From positions 4,233,001-4,297,000 of the forward strand of contig JANTQA010000008.1 in NCBI GenBank assembly GCA_027625915.1: a DNA stretch of 64,000 bases, given 5' to 3'. The position numbers were made by a program, and so were the translations under genes. Shown one piece after another: positions 12,501 through 22,095 of the stretch. Positions within the stretch are counted from its first letter, which is position 1, and every line of letters starts with the position of its first letter. The notes under the pieces are model-generated. The model saw only the letters and a list, made by a program, of their open reading frames with translations. It was not told the DNA's origin and did not search any database. The stretch is from Anaeramoeba flamelloides (Eukaryota > Metamonada > Anaeramoebidae).

Positions 12501-14614
12501 TTAAATAGCATATAATTCGTTAATTATAGAGAGAATAGGCAAATAATCCTTTTTTTTTAATAAAGAGAATTCTTTTGTAAATAAATAAAAATGTAGCAAC
12601 AGGGTGTTCAGATGTGCTTCAATTCCATTTTTCTGGATTACTTGAAAGTGGTGATGGTATATATGTCCTAATATTCTTGTTAGTCTGCGGAAAATTGGAT
12701 AGCTTATCTTTGATTGCCATTTTTTTAAATATTTTTCTGGATCATTTGGGAAAAGACTTTCATCATTAATTTGTTCATCAGTCCATTGAAATAATTTATT
12801 TATATAACTTTGTGCTGATAATTTTTGTGGCTGTGATTTTTTGTTACATATCCATGTATATTCTAGATTATTACCTTTTTTATTTTGTTAAATTATTATT
12901 ATAAATTATTTAAATATTAATTATTAGTAAATATTTCATTTTTCTTTTTTGAAAATTAAATATTTTGATTTTATAGGCAAAAAAACAGCTTTGTTTTTCG
13001 TTTTTTTTTCCAAGTATTGTCGTTTTCTAATTAAAAAACGAAATTGTTTCTTTCAATTTCACAAATCATTACTTTTTCCCATACCAAAAAATAAAATCAA
13101 AAGATCAGAACAAATCAATAAAATACAAAATTCTCTCAAGTTGTTTTAATAAAAGTGTGTTCTAAAAAGTTTTTAAAAAAGTCCTAAAAATAGGTCGATC
13201 GTGATTTTAAAAAAGTGAAAACTTTTTTTTTTTTTTTATGATTTTAAAAAAATTAAAACTTTTTAAAGTTTTCTGTTTTCAATAAAGTGTGTGATTTTTT
13301 TTAAAAAAATTGTACTATTATCCTACCACAAACTCTACCTTACATTTATAGATTGAACATTCACTATTTTAAAATAGACAACTCCAAAAAGTTTTAATTG
13401 TGAAAAATTTTGCACTTTTTTAAAAAAACTTGATCAAAGTTTTAATATAGTCATCACTTTTTTAAAATGACTGTATTGAAGTTTGTTTAATGTTATAAAG
13501 ATAAATTTTGAAAATTTTTTGTCACACTTTTTTAAAATGATAAAATAAAAAAGGTTGTACTAATTAAACTATGAGTACAAATTCAAGTTTTTTATATTTG
13601 AATTTAGGGGTACAATTCAACACACCTTTGATAATTTGGTTCATTGGGTTACCGAAAAAGAGTTTGAAATTACCACACTTCATAAAAATAAAATTTTGAA
13701 TTTAAAAGATTTTTTGGGAAATAATTTTTTTTACAAATTTTAGTAAAGAAGAATGAGTTTTATGAAGTAAGCGTAATTGATATTTTCGAACTCAAAGATC
13801 AAAAAACATTTATGAATTTTGTAAATAAAGATCCTTCCATAGAATTGATTTAAAGTTCAATAATTGTAAGATCTTTGTTTTTCGGTAAAGTTAAGAACTT
13901 TAATAAAGGTTCCAAGAATTAATATTGGAGAATAATTACAAACCTGCAGTCATTATTGGGCAACTTTTAGAAGTGCAACTGTTTTGAAGTAAGCCATGAA
14001 ATAGAGCTATTTTGTTTCGAAAATCCACTATGTGCAAGGCAACCCAATTATTAATATTTTCATTCTTTGGTAATTTTACTGCTTTTTTGAGATCATTCCC
14101 CCCAAGTGTTTCCTTCACTTTTTTTAAGCCACTACAATTTTGCACAACAGTGGTGTTTTTTCTTTTTATTCCATTGACCGATTTGGTTCTTTTACTAATC
14201 AAAAAAGAATAGTTTTTGAAAACAAAATAAAAAAAAATTTAGTTTTATAAGGTTAAATGTTTTGCTTGGAACAAAAAGATTCACTTACAATATTTTTTTC
14301 ATTTGGTGGTAAAGTATAAAAAAATGTGAATGTTATGAGTATTATTTTCTGAAATTACTAACAAACACAACGTTTAAATTGTGGTTTTGAACTAACCTGT
14401 GTTCCATGAAATTTTGAAATAATAATCCCAAAATCCTTTCTTGAATAATTTGTTTTGAGTTAAAACTTGCAGAATTTATCCCAAAGTCTCGATTTAAAAT
14501 CGGCTTATGCAGTAAACTTTTTATTTTCGAAAATTTTTTTAAACAACTGTTCGGAATAATTTTGATTTTTTTGATATTTAAAACTGGATTAAATAGATTT
14601 TCTTTGTTAGTCAT
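12501..14614 (-). CDS. Mob1/phocein-family kinase activator, three exons (14397-14614, 13944-14194, 12501-12862)
   Basis: Mob1 proteins bind and activate NDR/LATS kinases in Hippo/mitotic-exit type signalling. The conserved core is unmistakable: LGGNDLKKAVKLP, NNWVALHIVDF, then CTSKSCPIM and EYTWIC, ending with a C-terminal helix at TAA (12501). The zinc ligands of the family are all present: Cys146 and Cys151 (C-x4-C), His223 and His228 (H-x4-H). Introns are 200 bases (donor GTTAGT, acceptor TTAG) and 1081 bases (donor GTTTGT, acceptor CTAG). Phases agree at both joins and give 276 residues. The first 72 residues are a Lys-rich extension absent from typical 210-220 residue Mob1; the ATG at 14614 is the first in frame. 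Residues that normally separate the cysteine loop from EYTW (AGPRY) are shortened. Identity is very firm; the first exon is a little less so. Confidence 0.88.
13608..13853 (+). pseudogene. Coding-like relic inside the Mob1 intron, unidentified
   Basis: Lies on the strand opposite Mob1, wholly within its large intron. After an acceptor-like TTTAG, an open frame runs about 40 codons (segments such as TFDNLVHWVTEKEFEITT). It then needs a one-base change of frame at an 8-T run near 13725 and continues about 40 more codons (VSVIDIFELKDQKTFMNF) to TAA at 13851. Residue composition is protein-like rather than A/T-run translation. I do not recognise the family. It could be a decayed inserted gene or the last exon of a nested gene with a homopolymer error. 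Confidence 0.4.
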
Positions 14615-15790
14615 ATTGGTGTCTCTGAGTTATGTTACATTTTTTCATTATTTTGATGTTTTGAATTACCCTAAGTGATGATTCTTATTCGAAAGTTAAA
14701 TAATACAAAACTATCTGAGTTTGGGGTATACAACAGAATAACCATTTGAATATTCCCCAAACCAATATCTGTTTGAAGGAATTTTGATCGAACAATTTTT
14801 GAGAAATTACCTCTTCTTTTTTTGTTGAAAATTGAAGTTCACAAAGCCAATTTATGAAAGGAAACAATTGTCAAAGCATCTATTTTTAATTACTGATATT
14901 TGAATGAAAAATGGGAAAAATTCACTATTATTTTCAATTTCCTTTTTTCAAATAGAAATAAATTACCTCATTTCAAAACTCTATAAATAAAAGAAAAATA
15001 TGGAAAAGGAAGTGAGAATATTTTCCTTTTATAAATCTAGTAACAGTCTTAAAATTAAAATAAGGGAACAAAAAACAACCTATTTTACCATTAATTAAAA
15101 AATAAAAAGATCAATATTTTAATTCGGCGTTATAAAAAATAATCACATCCAAAGATTGTTGACAAAGCATCAAAAGTAGATTTTAAAAGGGAAATTAATA
15201 ATTTGTACTTATTTAGGAATTAAAAAATTGTAATTTGAATGATTTAGAAATCTTTTTTTTTTATAAAGTAGAATGAAAATTTTGTTCGATTTATTTTGCA
15301 ACAAACAGTAATCAAGATCTTCAATTTTATCAAAGCCTAGAGTCCACACAAAATATTACAAAAAACTTTGAATTGTTTTATCAAATTAAAACTGGATTTG
15401 AAAATTTAAGAAAAGACAAATATATTTACCCCTTTGAGAAAAAAAGTGAAATTGGGAAAAAAAGTTCAAACACAACGTTTAATATAATAAATGGGGAACA
15501 CCAAACTAAAAGTAACAATTAAAATTAATAAAAACCAGAAATAGATTAACTTCAAAGAATAATTCATTCTTTTATTTTCAATCAAATGTTCTTTAGATCT
15601 TGTTGATTATCAAAATCGTTGAAGTGAGTTTAGAAGATCTTAAAAATCGTCAAATTTTATCAATAAATTTTTAAAAAGATATTCAAATCAAAACTCAAAA
15701 CAAGACGAGAGTATTTAAAAAACATTTAATGAGACAAATCCTCCATTTTGTCTTAAAGGGATGATTTACGATTTCTGTTATTAGTTGATA
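14615..15790. other. Mob1 upstream region, no gene seen
   Basis: A short minus-strand open stretch at 14810-14867 ends in a plausible donor (GAGGTAATT), but there is nothing to join it to. The rest holds one copy of a small dispersed repeat (15105-15310). Confidence 0.35.
15105..15310. repeat. Small dispersed repeat, copy 1 of 3
   Basis: Collinear with 46180-46400 and 62590-62790. Shared words are GATCAAAATTTT(C), AAAAGGGAAATTAATAATT, GAAAATTTTGTTC and ATTTATTTTGCAACAAA. Copies are clearly diverged; element type unknown. Confidence 0.5.
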
Positions 15791-15993
15791 CAATCAGTTA
15801 CACTTTTAAGAGACCCAAACTTTGAATGAAATTTAAGGAACTGAAAAAAAAAATCTCTAAATTCAAGTACAAAATTTAGAATTTTAGTAAAATAATATGT
15901 AAAAAATAAAATTCCAAATTTTGTGCCTTAATTGAGATTTTTTGGAACCTTAAATTTCTTTGAAAGTTTGGGTCTTATAAGTGGAACCAATGG
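15791..15993. mobile_element. TA-flanked palindromic MITE (about 200 bp), copy 1
   Basis: Ends CAATCAGTTACACTTTTAAG and its degenerate complement, TA on both sides (15789-90, 15994-95). Almost the whole unit folds on itself. It is the most diverged of the full copies; others at 40921, 44098 and 57563. Confidence 0.75.
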
Positions 15994-16953
15994 TATTACT
16001 TTTTATTTTTATGTATTCTAAACACTAGAAATCATGTCAACATTATTTTTCTGTTTCTATTGTGAAATATGGTAAAAATTTCAATGTTAATACTTGATAA
16101 AAACTTTCATAAATAACCAAATGTGAGATATTTCCAAAATATAACAAACACTGTGAAAAGTTATCTTTTTCTAATTTGATCCAAAAATCCAAACAAAAAA
16201 GGATCATCTCTTTTGAATGAAAAATTACTTTAGTTAATGTAAATTCTTTTCCAAATGATAACTTTATTTCTCAAAAGTTGATAAATTGACTGACTAATCG
16301 GGTTTAATATTACCCTTATGTAAATTCAGTACTCAGTTACCTCTGTGGAAGAAAAAATTAATACTTCTTTTTGTTTTAATATTTCCTTACTGAAAATAAC
16401 AAGTTTTTTGTAATTTTTGACTTTATTTCTCTGTTGGGTCCTTTTTTATATATCTTATAGTTGAACTAAGAATCCTAAATGAAAGGAATTTTGAAGAGTG
16501 AAATAATGATAATCAACTGAAATTTTATAACTTGATGTTTCAAATATCGATAAGAGTTACCCATTGATACTGATAAATTCAAATAATTTTTAAAATTTTT
16601 TTGTTCAATTTCAGATTTTATAATCTCAGATCTCAACTTGAAAAACAACTCAACAAAAAGAATATTTTTGAAAGACCAACCAATTTTAAAAAGTTTTTTC
16701 ACAGTTAAAAGAATAGAATGCCATCTTCAAAGCTTTTGTAAACAGCTTGTGTAAAATGGAAAATGAAGTAAAAATTTTCAGTTATTTCTTGGAATATATC
16801 AGTATAAAAACACTAAAATTTTTGTTAAACCACCCTCCCATTTGAAATAGACACTCTTTTCATTTGAGTTTCAATTTTTAAAACAAGAAAAAATTCAGGT
16901 CACTTTACAGTTTTCTCAAATAAATTTGTAATTTTTTTGAAAACACAAAAAAA
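15994..16953. other. Intergenic, nothing recognised
   Basis: AT-rich sequence upstream of the Arp3 relic. Open stretches on the minus strand (16475-16702) are Lys/Phe/Ile runs without splice support. Confidence 0.35.
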
Positions 16954-17272
16954 ATGAAGGATTACTTTCCCGCAATAGATCTTGATGTAGGTACAGACCG
17001 GAACTTAATGGGATTTGCAGGAAATGTTCACAAATCTTATATTGTACCATACAGAATTGGAAAGTCTGATCTAAACCAAAAGACTAATGTTATTAAATAA
17101 TTGGAAGATCTTGATTTTTGTATTGGAAAGGAGTCATATTCCCATTCCTCAGCCTACTCTGTCTCCAATGAAACATGATCAAATTGAAAATTGGGATGAT
17201 ATTGAACATTTTTGGGAAGACTGTATTTTTCGATATTTAAGATGTGAATCTGAAGATCACCACTTTCTTTTG
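16954..17272 (+). pseudogene. Broken N-terminal exon of Arp3 (actin-related protein 3)
   Basis: Arp3 is a core subunit of the Arp2/3 actin-nucleating complex. The ATG at 16954 opens a frame with AIDLDVGTDRNLMGFAGN, matching the first actin-fold strand of Arp3. It continues to a TAA at 17098, resumes in the same frame as LEDLDFCIGKE, then matches in another frame: PTLSPMKHDQIENWDDIEHF and FRYLRCESEDHHFLL, which correspond to Arp3 IVEDWDLMERF...FKYLRAEPEDHYFLL. So there is one in-frame stop and one frame change near 17135-17160. A clean donor (GTAAGT at 17273) follows the last conserved residues, at a place where an intron is plausible. No following exon is seen before the glycosyltransferase gene starts. 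This is a truncated duplicate, not a processed copy of the mRNA. Confidence 0.75.
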
Positions 17273-17664
17273 GTAAGTGCTGACTACAGAAAAAGTAACA
17301 AATAATTAATTTAAAATTACTTTCCAAATTGAAAATAACTTGTGCTACCTTAACTAATTCCAAATTTTGATTTCAAATTATTTGCAATCTGGTTATAGAC
17401 AACAAACCTGTTGTGATCTTTAATAAACTCTTAAAAATAAAAAATGAAAAGTTAAACCCAAATAACATTTTATTATTTTTTTCTTTTTTGTTTTTGATTT
17501 TCTTTTCATTGTTTAATTTTTAAACTAAAATTGAGTTTGTTATTCAAATTAGTTTAAACAAAAAGAAACCAAAATTTTCAAACAGATCTTTACCAAAACA
17601 AATCAAACGAAAAAAAAAGAAAAAGGTAAAGAAAAACAAAAACAAAAACAAAAACAAACACAAC
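17273..17664. other. Short region between the Arp3 relic and the glycosyltransferase gene
   Basis: Contains a possible acceptor (TTATAG) near 17397 followed by no Arp3-like sequence. The last 100 bases are A-rich with repeated AAAACAAAAAC, likely the 5' leader of the downstream gene. Confidence 0.35.
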
Positions 17665-20600
17665 ATGATTTTTAAGAATGCAAATCTAATAAACAGAAAA
17701 ACGAAAAGAAACAGAAGCATCACAACAAATAATTTAACAGAAGACCTAGGATCAGATTTCAATAAGGAACAAGTCTCGTCCATGAACCTAACCAAGCCAA
17801 CAAATTTCCTCAAAAAAAACTCCAAACCTTTAACACTTCTCTTTGTTCTGCTTTTAATTTTGCTTGTTTATTTTTTTTGTCCAATATTTAATTGCAGTTC
17901 TCAAAAACCAAGAGCAAAGAATTATCAAGTAACCGATTTTAAATATGAAAATCTTTTTGGTAATGATTTGCCCGATACTCTGAATGATCTTGAAAACCAA
18001 ATAGAAGAGGAAAAAGAGAAAGAAGGTGAAAAAACCAATAATAATAATTCTCAGCGATTAGATTTAGATTTAAAAGAAACAATAAGTCAAAACGATCATG
18101 AAAATTCTCAACAAGAATCGGAAACACCCAACATTTTAATAATAATCGACGAACCGTTGCTCTCAAAAAATAATAATGGGCTTGTGGAAATCAAACCATT
18201 AATCGAAAAATTAATTTCTTTCCATTGTGAGGTATATTTAGCGATTTATACCGAATCAAGTTCAAACCCAACAATGAGAAAGTACAATAATTTTAATGGT
18301 GAATATTTCAATTCTTTTGAAACAATAGAAAATTGCCCCTCAAAGATTGATAGCTGCAATAATCCAAATTTAGTGATTATTAAATTTAATAATAATTTAA
18401 ATTATTTAAATTGGGTTAATGATTGGGTTAATAGTCTTGATCAGAATAATAATTTATTGAGTCAACATTTCGAAGATAAAAGTGGCTATAATAAACCAAA
18501 TGTTATTGGGTATGTACCAAATTTAAATATCAATAAAAAAAGGAATAAGAACCATAATAAAAACAAATTTCAAATTTTTTCTAATCAAAATGAATTGCTT
18601 AATTATCAACAATTATTAACATTTTTAAGAAAATGTGATAGCATAATATTAAATTCAAAATTCGATTTAAATTATATTTTAAAAGATCTACCTCAAATGA
18701 AAGGCAATAGTTATCTTTTGCAGTCTGATATTGTCAATGTGCATGAAAGTAACAAGGCAAATGTAGAAATTTCAGGAATTTTAATTGAAAATAAAAATTT
18801 GGAATCAGTTAGTGAAATTAGATCATTTCTTAATAATCAATTAATTGAGGATTTTAAAAAAAATAACAAACAAATATACATTATTGGGCAAATCTGTCAA
18901 AAATTAAACGATTTAAAAAGGCATCGTAATATTAAGTGTTCTGAAAAATTAAATAGAAAAGAGTCCATTGATATTCAAAAAAAAAAATTAATAGTTGTTG
19001 AATTGTTTTCTAATAAATTCACCAGAATTAAAAAAATGAAATTAGAATTAATGTCATATTCTTATCCATTTTTATTTTCCAAAAGTTCAGCAGAAATTTA
19101 CAATATTAATAGCAATGAAATCAATATCTGTTCTGATAAAAGTTATAAATGCTTTGTAAAAAAGATCAATGAAATAATAAATTCCAATGAATTAAATAGC
19201 CAAATCTCAAATTTAAGTCAATTCTATTTTCAAAAAAATTTTAAAAATTTCCAATCAGAAAAGCAAATTTTTAAACTATTGATTAATAATCTTCATAATA
19301 ACAGCAACAACAATCCATATAATAAGAATAACAATAACCCCAATGATAAGAATAATAATAATCCTAATAATAAGAATAACAATGATCTTAATAATATTGT
19401 AAATAACAATATAAATAATTTTTATTTAATTCAAAATAAGGAAAAAATAAATAAATATTATAACAGAAAATATAATTTTGTTGATAATAATTATTATAAT
19501 AATAAATTAAAAATTCTTCAAAGAGAAAATTATCAAAAGGAAATATCAGGGATTTTATCAGATGTAGAATTTCAAAAATATTTAAAAAAGAATGAAAAAT
19601 TATTTATTGCAATGAATCTTATTAATGTGGAGCATTCGTGGTATTTATTTGAAAGAGAAATTTTAAAATTAATCAAAATTCTAGGAACTAACAATATATT
19701 TGTTTCAATATTATCAAATGGCAACAAAGATAAAACACCAGAATTGTTAACAAAATTTGCAAATGAATTAACAGTTTTAAAAGTGCCACATTATATTGAT
19801 TTAAAAGGGGAGGGGATCGAAAGAAAAGATTATTTCAAAGATCGAATAAAATATTTGGCAGAATTAAGGAATCGAGTATTGGAGCCGTTAACCATTGAAT
19901 ATGCCAAAGTGTTATTTATTAATGATGTGATATTAAAAGTACAAGATATTTTGAAATTGTTATTAACGCCAATCGATTATGATATGGTTTGCTCAATGGA
20001 TTTTTCCCATGCCAAGTTCACGTATGATGATTCCCATACGGTCCGCCATATTTATCCACCATCTTTAAAATTTTATGACCTTTGGGTTGCCAGAGATCTC
20101 GATGGCGATCTCTTCCAAAGTACTTATCCTTGGATCAAGGATCCAGATCGCGTACATTTGTTAAAAAATGGCTTGCCCTTTCAAGTTTATAGCTGTTGGA
20201 ATGGGATGGTTATTTTTAAATCAGAACCTCTGCTAATTGAGAAAATTAAATTTAGAAGTAGATATAAAGAAGAATGTTTATCGAGTGAATGTGAATTTTT
20301 TACAAAGGACTTATGGAAAAATGGCTATACAAAGATTTTTATTAATCCAATTATTCAAGTTGCTTATGAAAAGGAGATTTATCAAAAATTAATAAAATCA
20401 GAATATTATTTAAATTTTTCCGCATCACTATTACCTTCTCATCAAAAGCAATTATTAAAAGAAATTCAACCAAAAGTGCAGATAACAACAAAAACCCCAA
20501 GTTATAAAATTTGCTGTAATTTATATGGTCGTGAATGTGAAGCAGATTGGAAAAGATGTTCTTTCATCACCAATTACAACCAATTACACATTGGCTTTTT

Positions 20601-22095
20601 TGGTACCTTTTATTCGAATAACAAATTGACCAGACAAAATCGAGATTTAAGCAATTATTTCTTATTGCCTAAATTGATATCTCAATATGAAAATCAACAA
20701 CAAGAAAAACTGGGGCAAGAAGATCATCAAAAGCAAGAACAAGAACAAGTACAAGAGGGGGATGAAGAGGGAGAGGAAGAGAAAGAGAAAGAACAAAATG
20801 GTGTTGGATATGGAAATTCTAATGAAATTTTCGATGAAGGCGTAGTTAAAATTCAAGATAAATCAAAGTTGGATTTAAAATTATTGAAAAGTGATCTTCA
20901 AGAAGAAATAAAATTTCAATTTAAAGCTTTCCCAATAGATAATTATTATGAATTTAATTTTCCTTTCCAAGATGAATTAGATATCCAATTATTAAATAAT
21001 TTTAATTTTTATAATCATAATGACACTAATAAGAATATGGATACATCTAAGGACAAGGCCAAGAATAACGAAATTTTTATGAATAATTATAAGCAATTGG
21101 ACATTGGTATTTTTTCTGATTTTCCACCAAAATTTGATAACGGGTTCATTAATACCTCAAAAATAAAAATATTTTGGTTAAAATGGGAATTTCCAACTTT
21201 GACTAAAAACTGGATAAAGGAATTAAATAAATTTGATCAAATTTGGATCCCTGACAAAAGATTGTTAAAACATTGGAAAAAAGAAGGATTGTTAATTGAA
21301 AAATGCAAAGTTGTAACAGATATAATACCTCAAACATTTTTTAATTATCAAAAATATAATAAATTGACTTTATCAAAACCGAAAAAGGTGAAATTATTGT
21401 TCTTTGATCATTTGTCTTATCAATCTGGGTTTGATGTTTTATTTGATACCTTTAGAAATAATTTTTTAAACAATGAAACAATTTCCTTGACAATCGCTTC
21501 AAAAACAATAAATCCTCAATTAATCCCCTTTTTAAAAAAACATTTGTTGGATCAAAATAATAACAATAATCAAATTTTGAATATTAAACTAATTAAAAAT
21601 GCTCAATATTTAACTGTTGATGAAAGAATAAATTTATACAAAGAACATGACTTTTTAATATCTCCATATAGAGCAAAAACCGATCAGCAAAATTTAATTG
21701 AGGCGCAGTTAGTAGGATTGCCCATAATTATTACAGACAGCGGCATCTCAGAATCGTTTGCCTTCACAGATAATGCATATTTAATCCCTTCAAGCTTTGT
21801 TAAATGTAATTTTGGCCCCTGTCATGATTTTTCCATTTGCTTGGATTACAATAAATGTTTCAAAACCTTATCAAACCCTTTTTGGTTTAATATCAGTGAA
21901 CAGAATTTGGGGAATACTATTAGCACAGCGATTTCAAATTTTAAAAAAACTAAAAATATAATATTAAAAGCACAAAAGGACACACACTTAACATACCAAA
22001 TACCCATCATACATAAAATTTTAAATCAATTTGTTAATTCTCAACTAATAGAGGTATACCAACAAAACAGAGTTGATGAATATCTTAAAAATTAA
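17665..22095 (+). CDS. Bifunctional Golgi-type glycosyltransferase: GT69 (CAP59/CMT1-like) plus GT4-like domain, 1476 aa
   Basis: Single exon. A basic N-terminus is followed by one membrane segment (about residues 55-75, LTLLFVLLLILLVYFF), giving a type II topology expected for the Golgi. Residues 150-540 are an unrecognised region starting with an ILIIIDEPLL strand, followed by an Asn-rich stretch (about 545-600). Residues 645-910 match the cryptococcal mannosyltransferase/CAP59 family (GT69): FIAMNLINVEHSW, the FINDV acidic motif, YDLWVARDLDGD, SCWNGMVIF, RSRYKEECLSSEC and NPIIQVAYEKE. A Gln/Glu-rich spacer (about 1005-1050) leads to a second domain (1140-1470) ending in a GT4-like nucleotide-sugar signature EAQLVGLPIIITDSGISE. 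The donor and acceptor sugars cannot be read from sequence; the family makes alpha-mannosyl linkages in fungal capsule or glycan synthesis. The ATG at 17665 is the first in frame. Confidence 0.88.
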   Translation: MIFKNANLINRKTKRNRSITTNNLTEDLGSDFNKEQVSSMNLTKPTNFLKKNSKPLTLLFVLLLILLVYFFCPIFNCSSQKPRAKNYQVTDFKYENLFGNDLPDTLNDLENQIEEEKEKEGEKTNNNNSQRLDLDLKETISQNDHENSQQESETPNILIIIDEPLLSKNNNGLVEIKPLIEKLISFHCEVYLAIYTESSSNPTMRKYNNFNGEYFNSFETIENCPSKIDSCNNPNLVIIKFNNNLNYLNWVNDWVNSLDQNNNLLSQHFEDKSGYNKPNVIGYVPNLNINKKRNKNHNKNKFQIFSNQNELLNYQQLLTFLRKCDSIILNSKFDLNYILKDLPQMKGNSYLLQSDIVNVHESNKANVEISGILIENKNLESVSEIRSFLNNQLIEDFKKNNKQIYIIGQICQKLNDLKRHRNIKCSEKLNRKESIDIQKKKLIVVELFSNKFTRIKKMKLELMSYSYPFLFSKSSAEIYNINSNEINICSDKSYKCFVKKINEIINSNELNSQISNLSQFYFQKNFKNFQSEKQIFKLLINNLHNNSNNNPYNKNNNNPNDKNNNNPNNKNNNDLNNIVNNNINNFYLIQNKEKINKYYNRKYNFVDNNYYNNKLKILQRENYQKEISGILSDVEFQKYLKKNEKLFIAMNLINVEHSWYLFEREILKLIKILGTNNIFVSILSNGNKDKTPELLTKFANELTVLKVPHYIDLKGEGIERKDYFKDRIKYLAELRNRVLEPLTIEYAKVLFINDVILKVQDILKLLLTPIDYDMVCSMDFSHAKFTYDDSHTVRHIYPPSLKFYDLWVARDLDGDLFQSTYPWIKDPDRVHLLKNGLPFQVYSCWNGMVIFKSEPLLIEKIKFRSRYKEECLSSECEFFTKDLWKNGYTKIFINPIIQVAYEKEIYQKLIKSEYYLNFSASLLPSHQKQLLKEIQPKVQITTKTPSYKICCNLYGRECEADWKRCSFITNYNQLHIGFFGTFYSNNKLTRQNRDLSNYFLLPKLISQYENQQQEKLGQEDHQKQEQEQVQEGDEEGEEEKEKEQNGVGYGNSNEIFDEGVVKIQDKSKLDLKLLKSDLQEEIKFQFKAFPIDNYYEFNFPFQDELDIQLLNNFNFYNHNDTNKNMDTSKDKAKNNEIFMNNYKQLDIGIFSDFPPKFDNGFINTSKIKIFWLKWEFPTLTKNWIKELNKFDQIWIPDKRLLKHWKKEGLLIEKCKVVTDIIPQTFFNYQKYNKLTLSKPKKVKLLFFDHLSYQSGFDVLFDTFRNNFLNNETISLTIASKTINPQLIPFLKKHLLDQNNNNNQILNIKLIKNAQYLTVDERINLYKEHDFLISPYRAKTDQQNLIEAQLVGLPIIITDSGISESFAFTDNAYLIPSSFVKCNFGPCHDFSICLDYNKCFKTLSNPFWFNISEQNLGNTISTAISNFKKTKNIILKAQKDTHLTYQIPIIHKILNQFVNSQLIEVYQQNRVDEYLKN

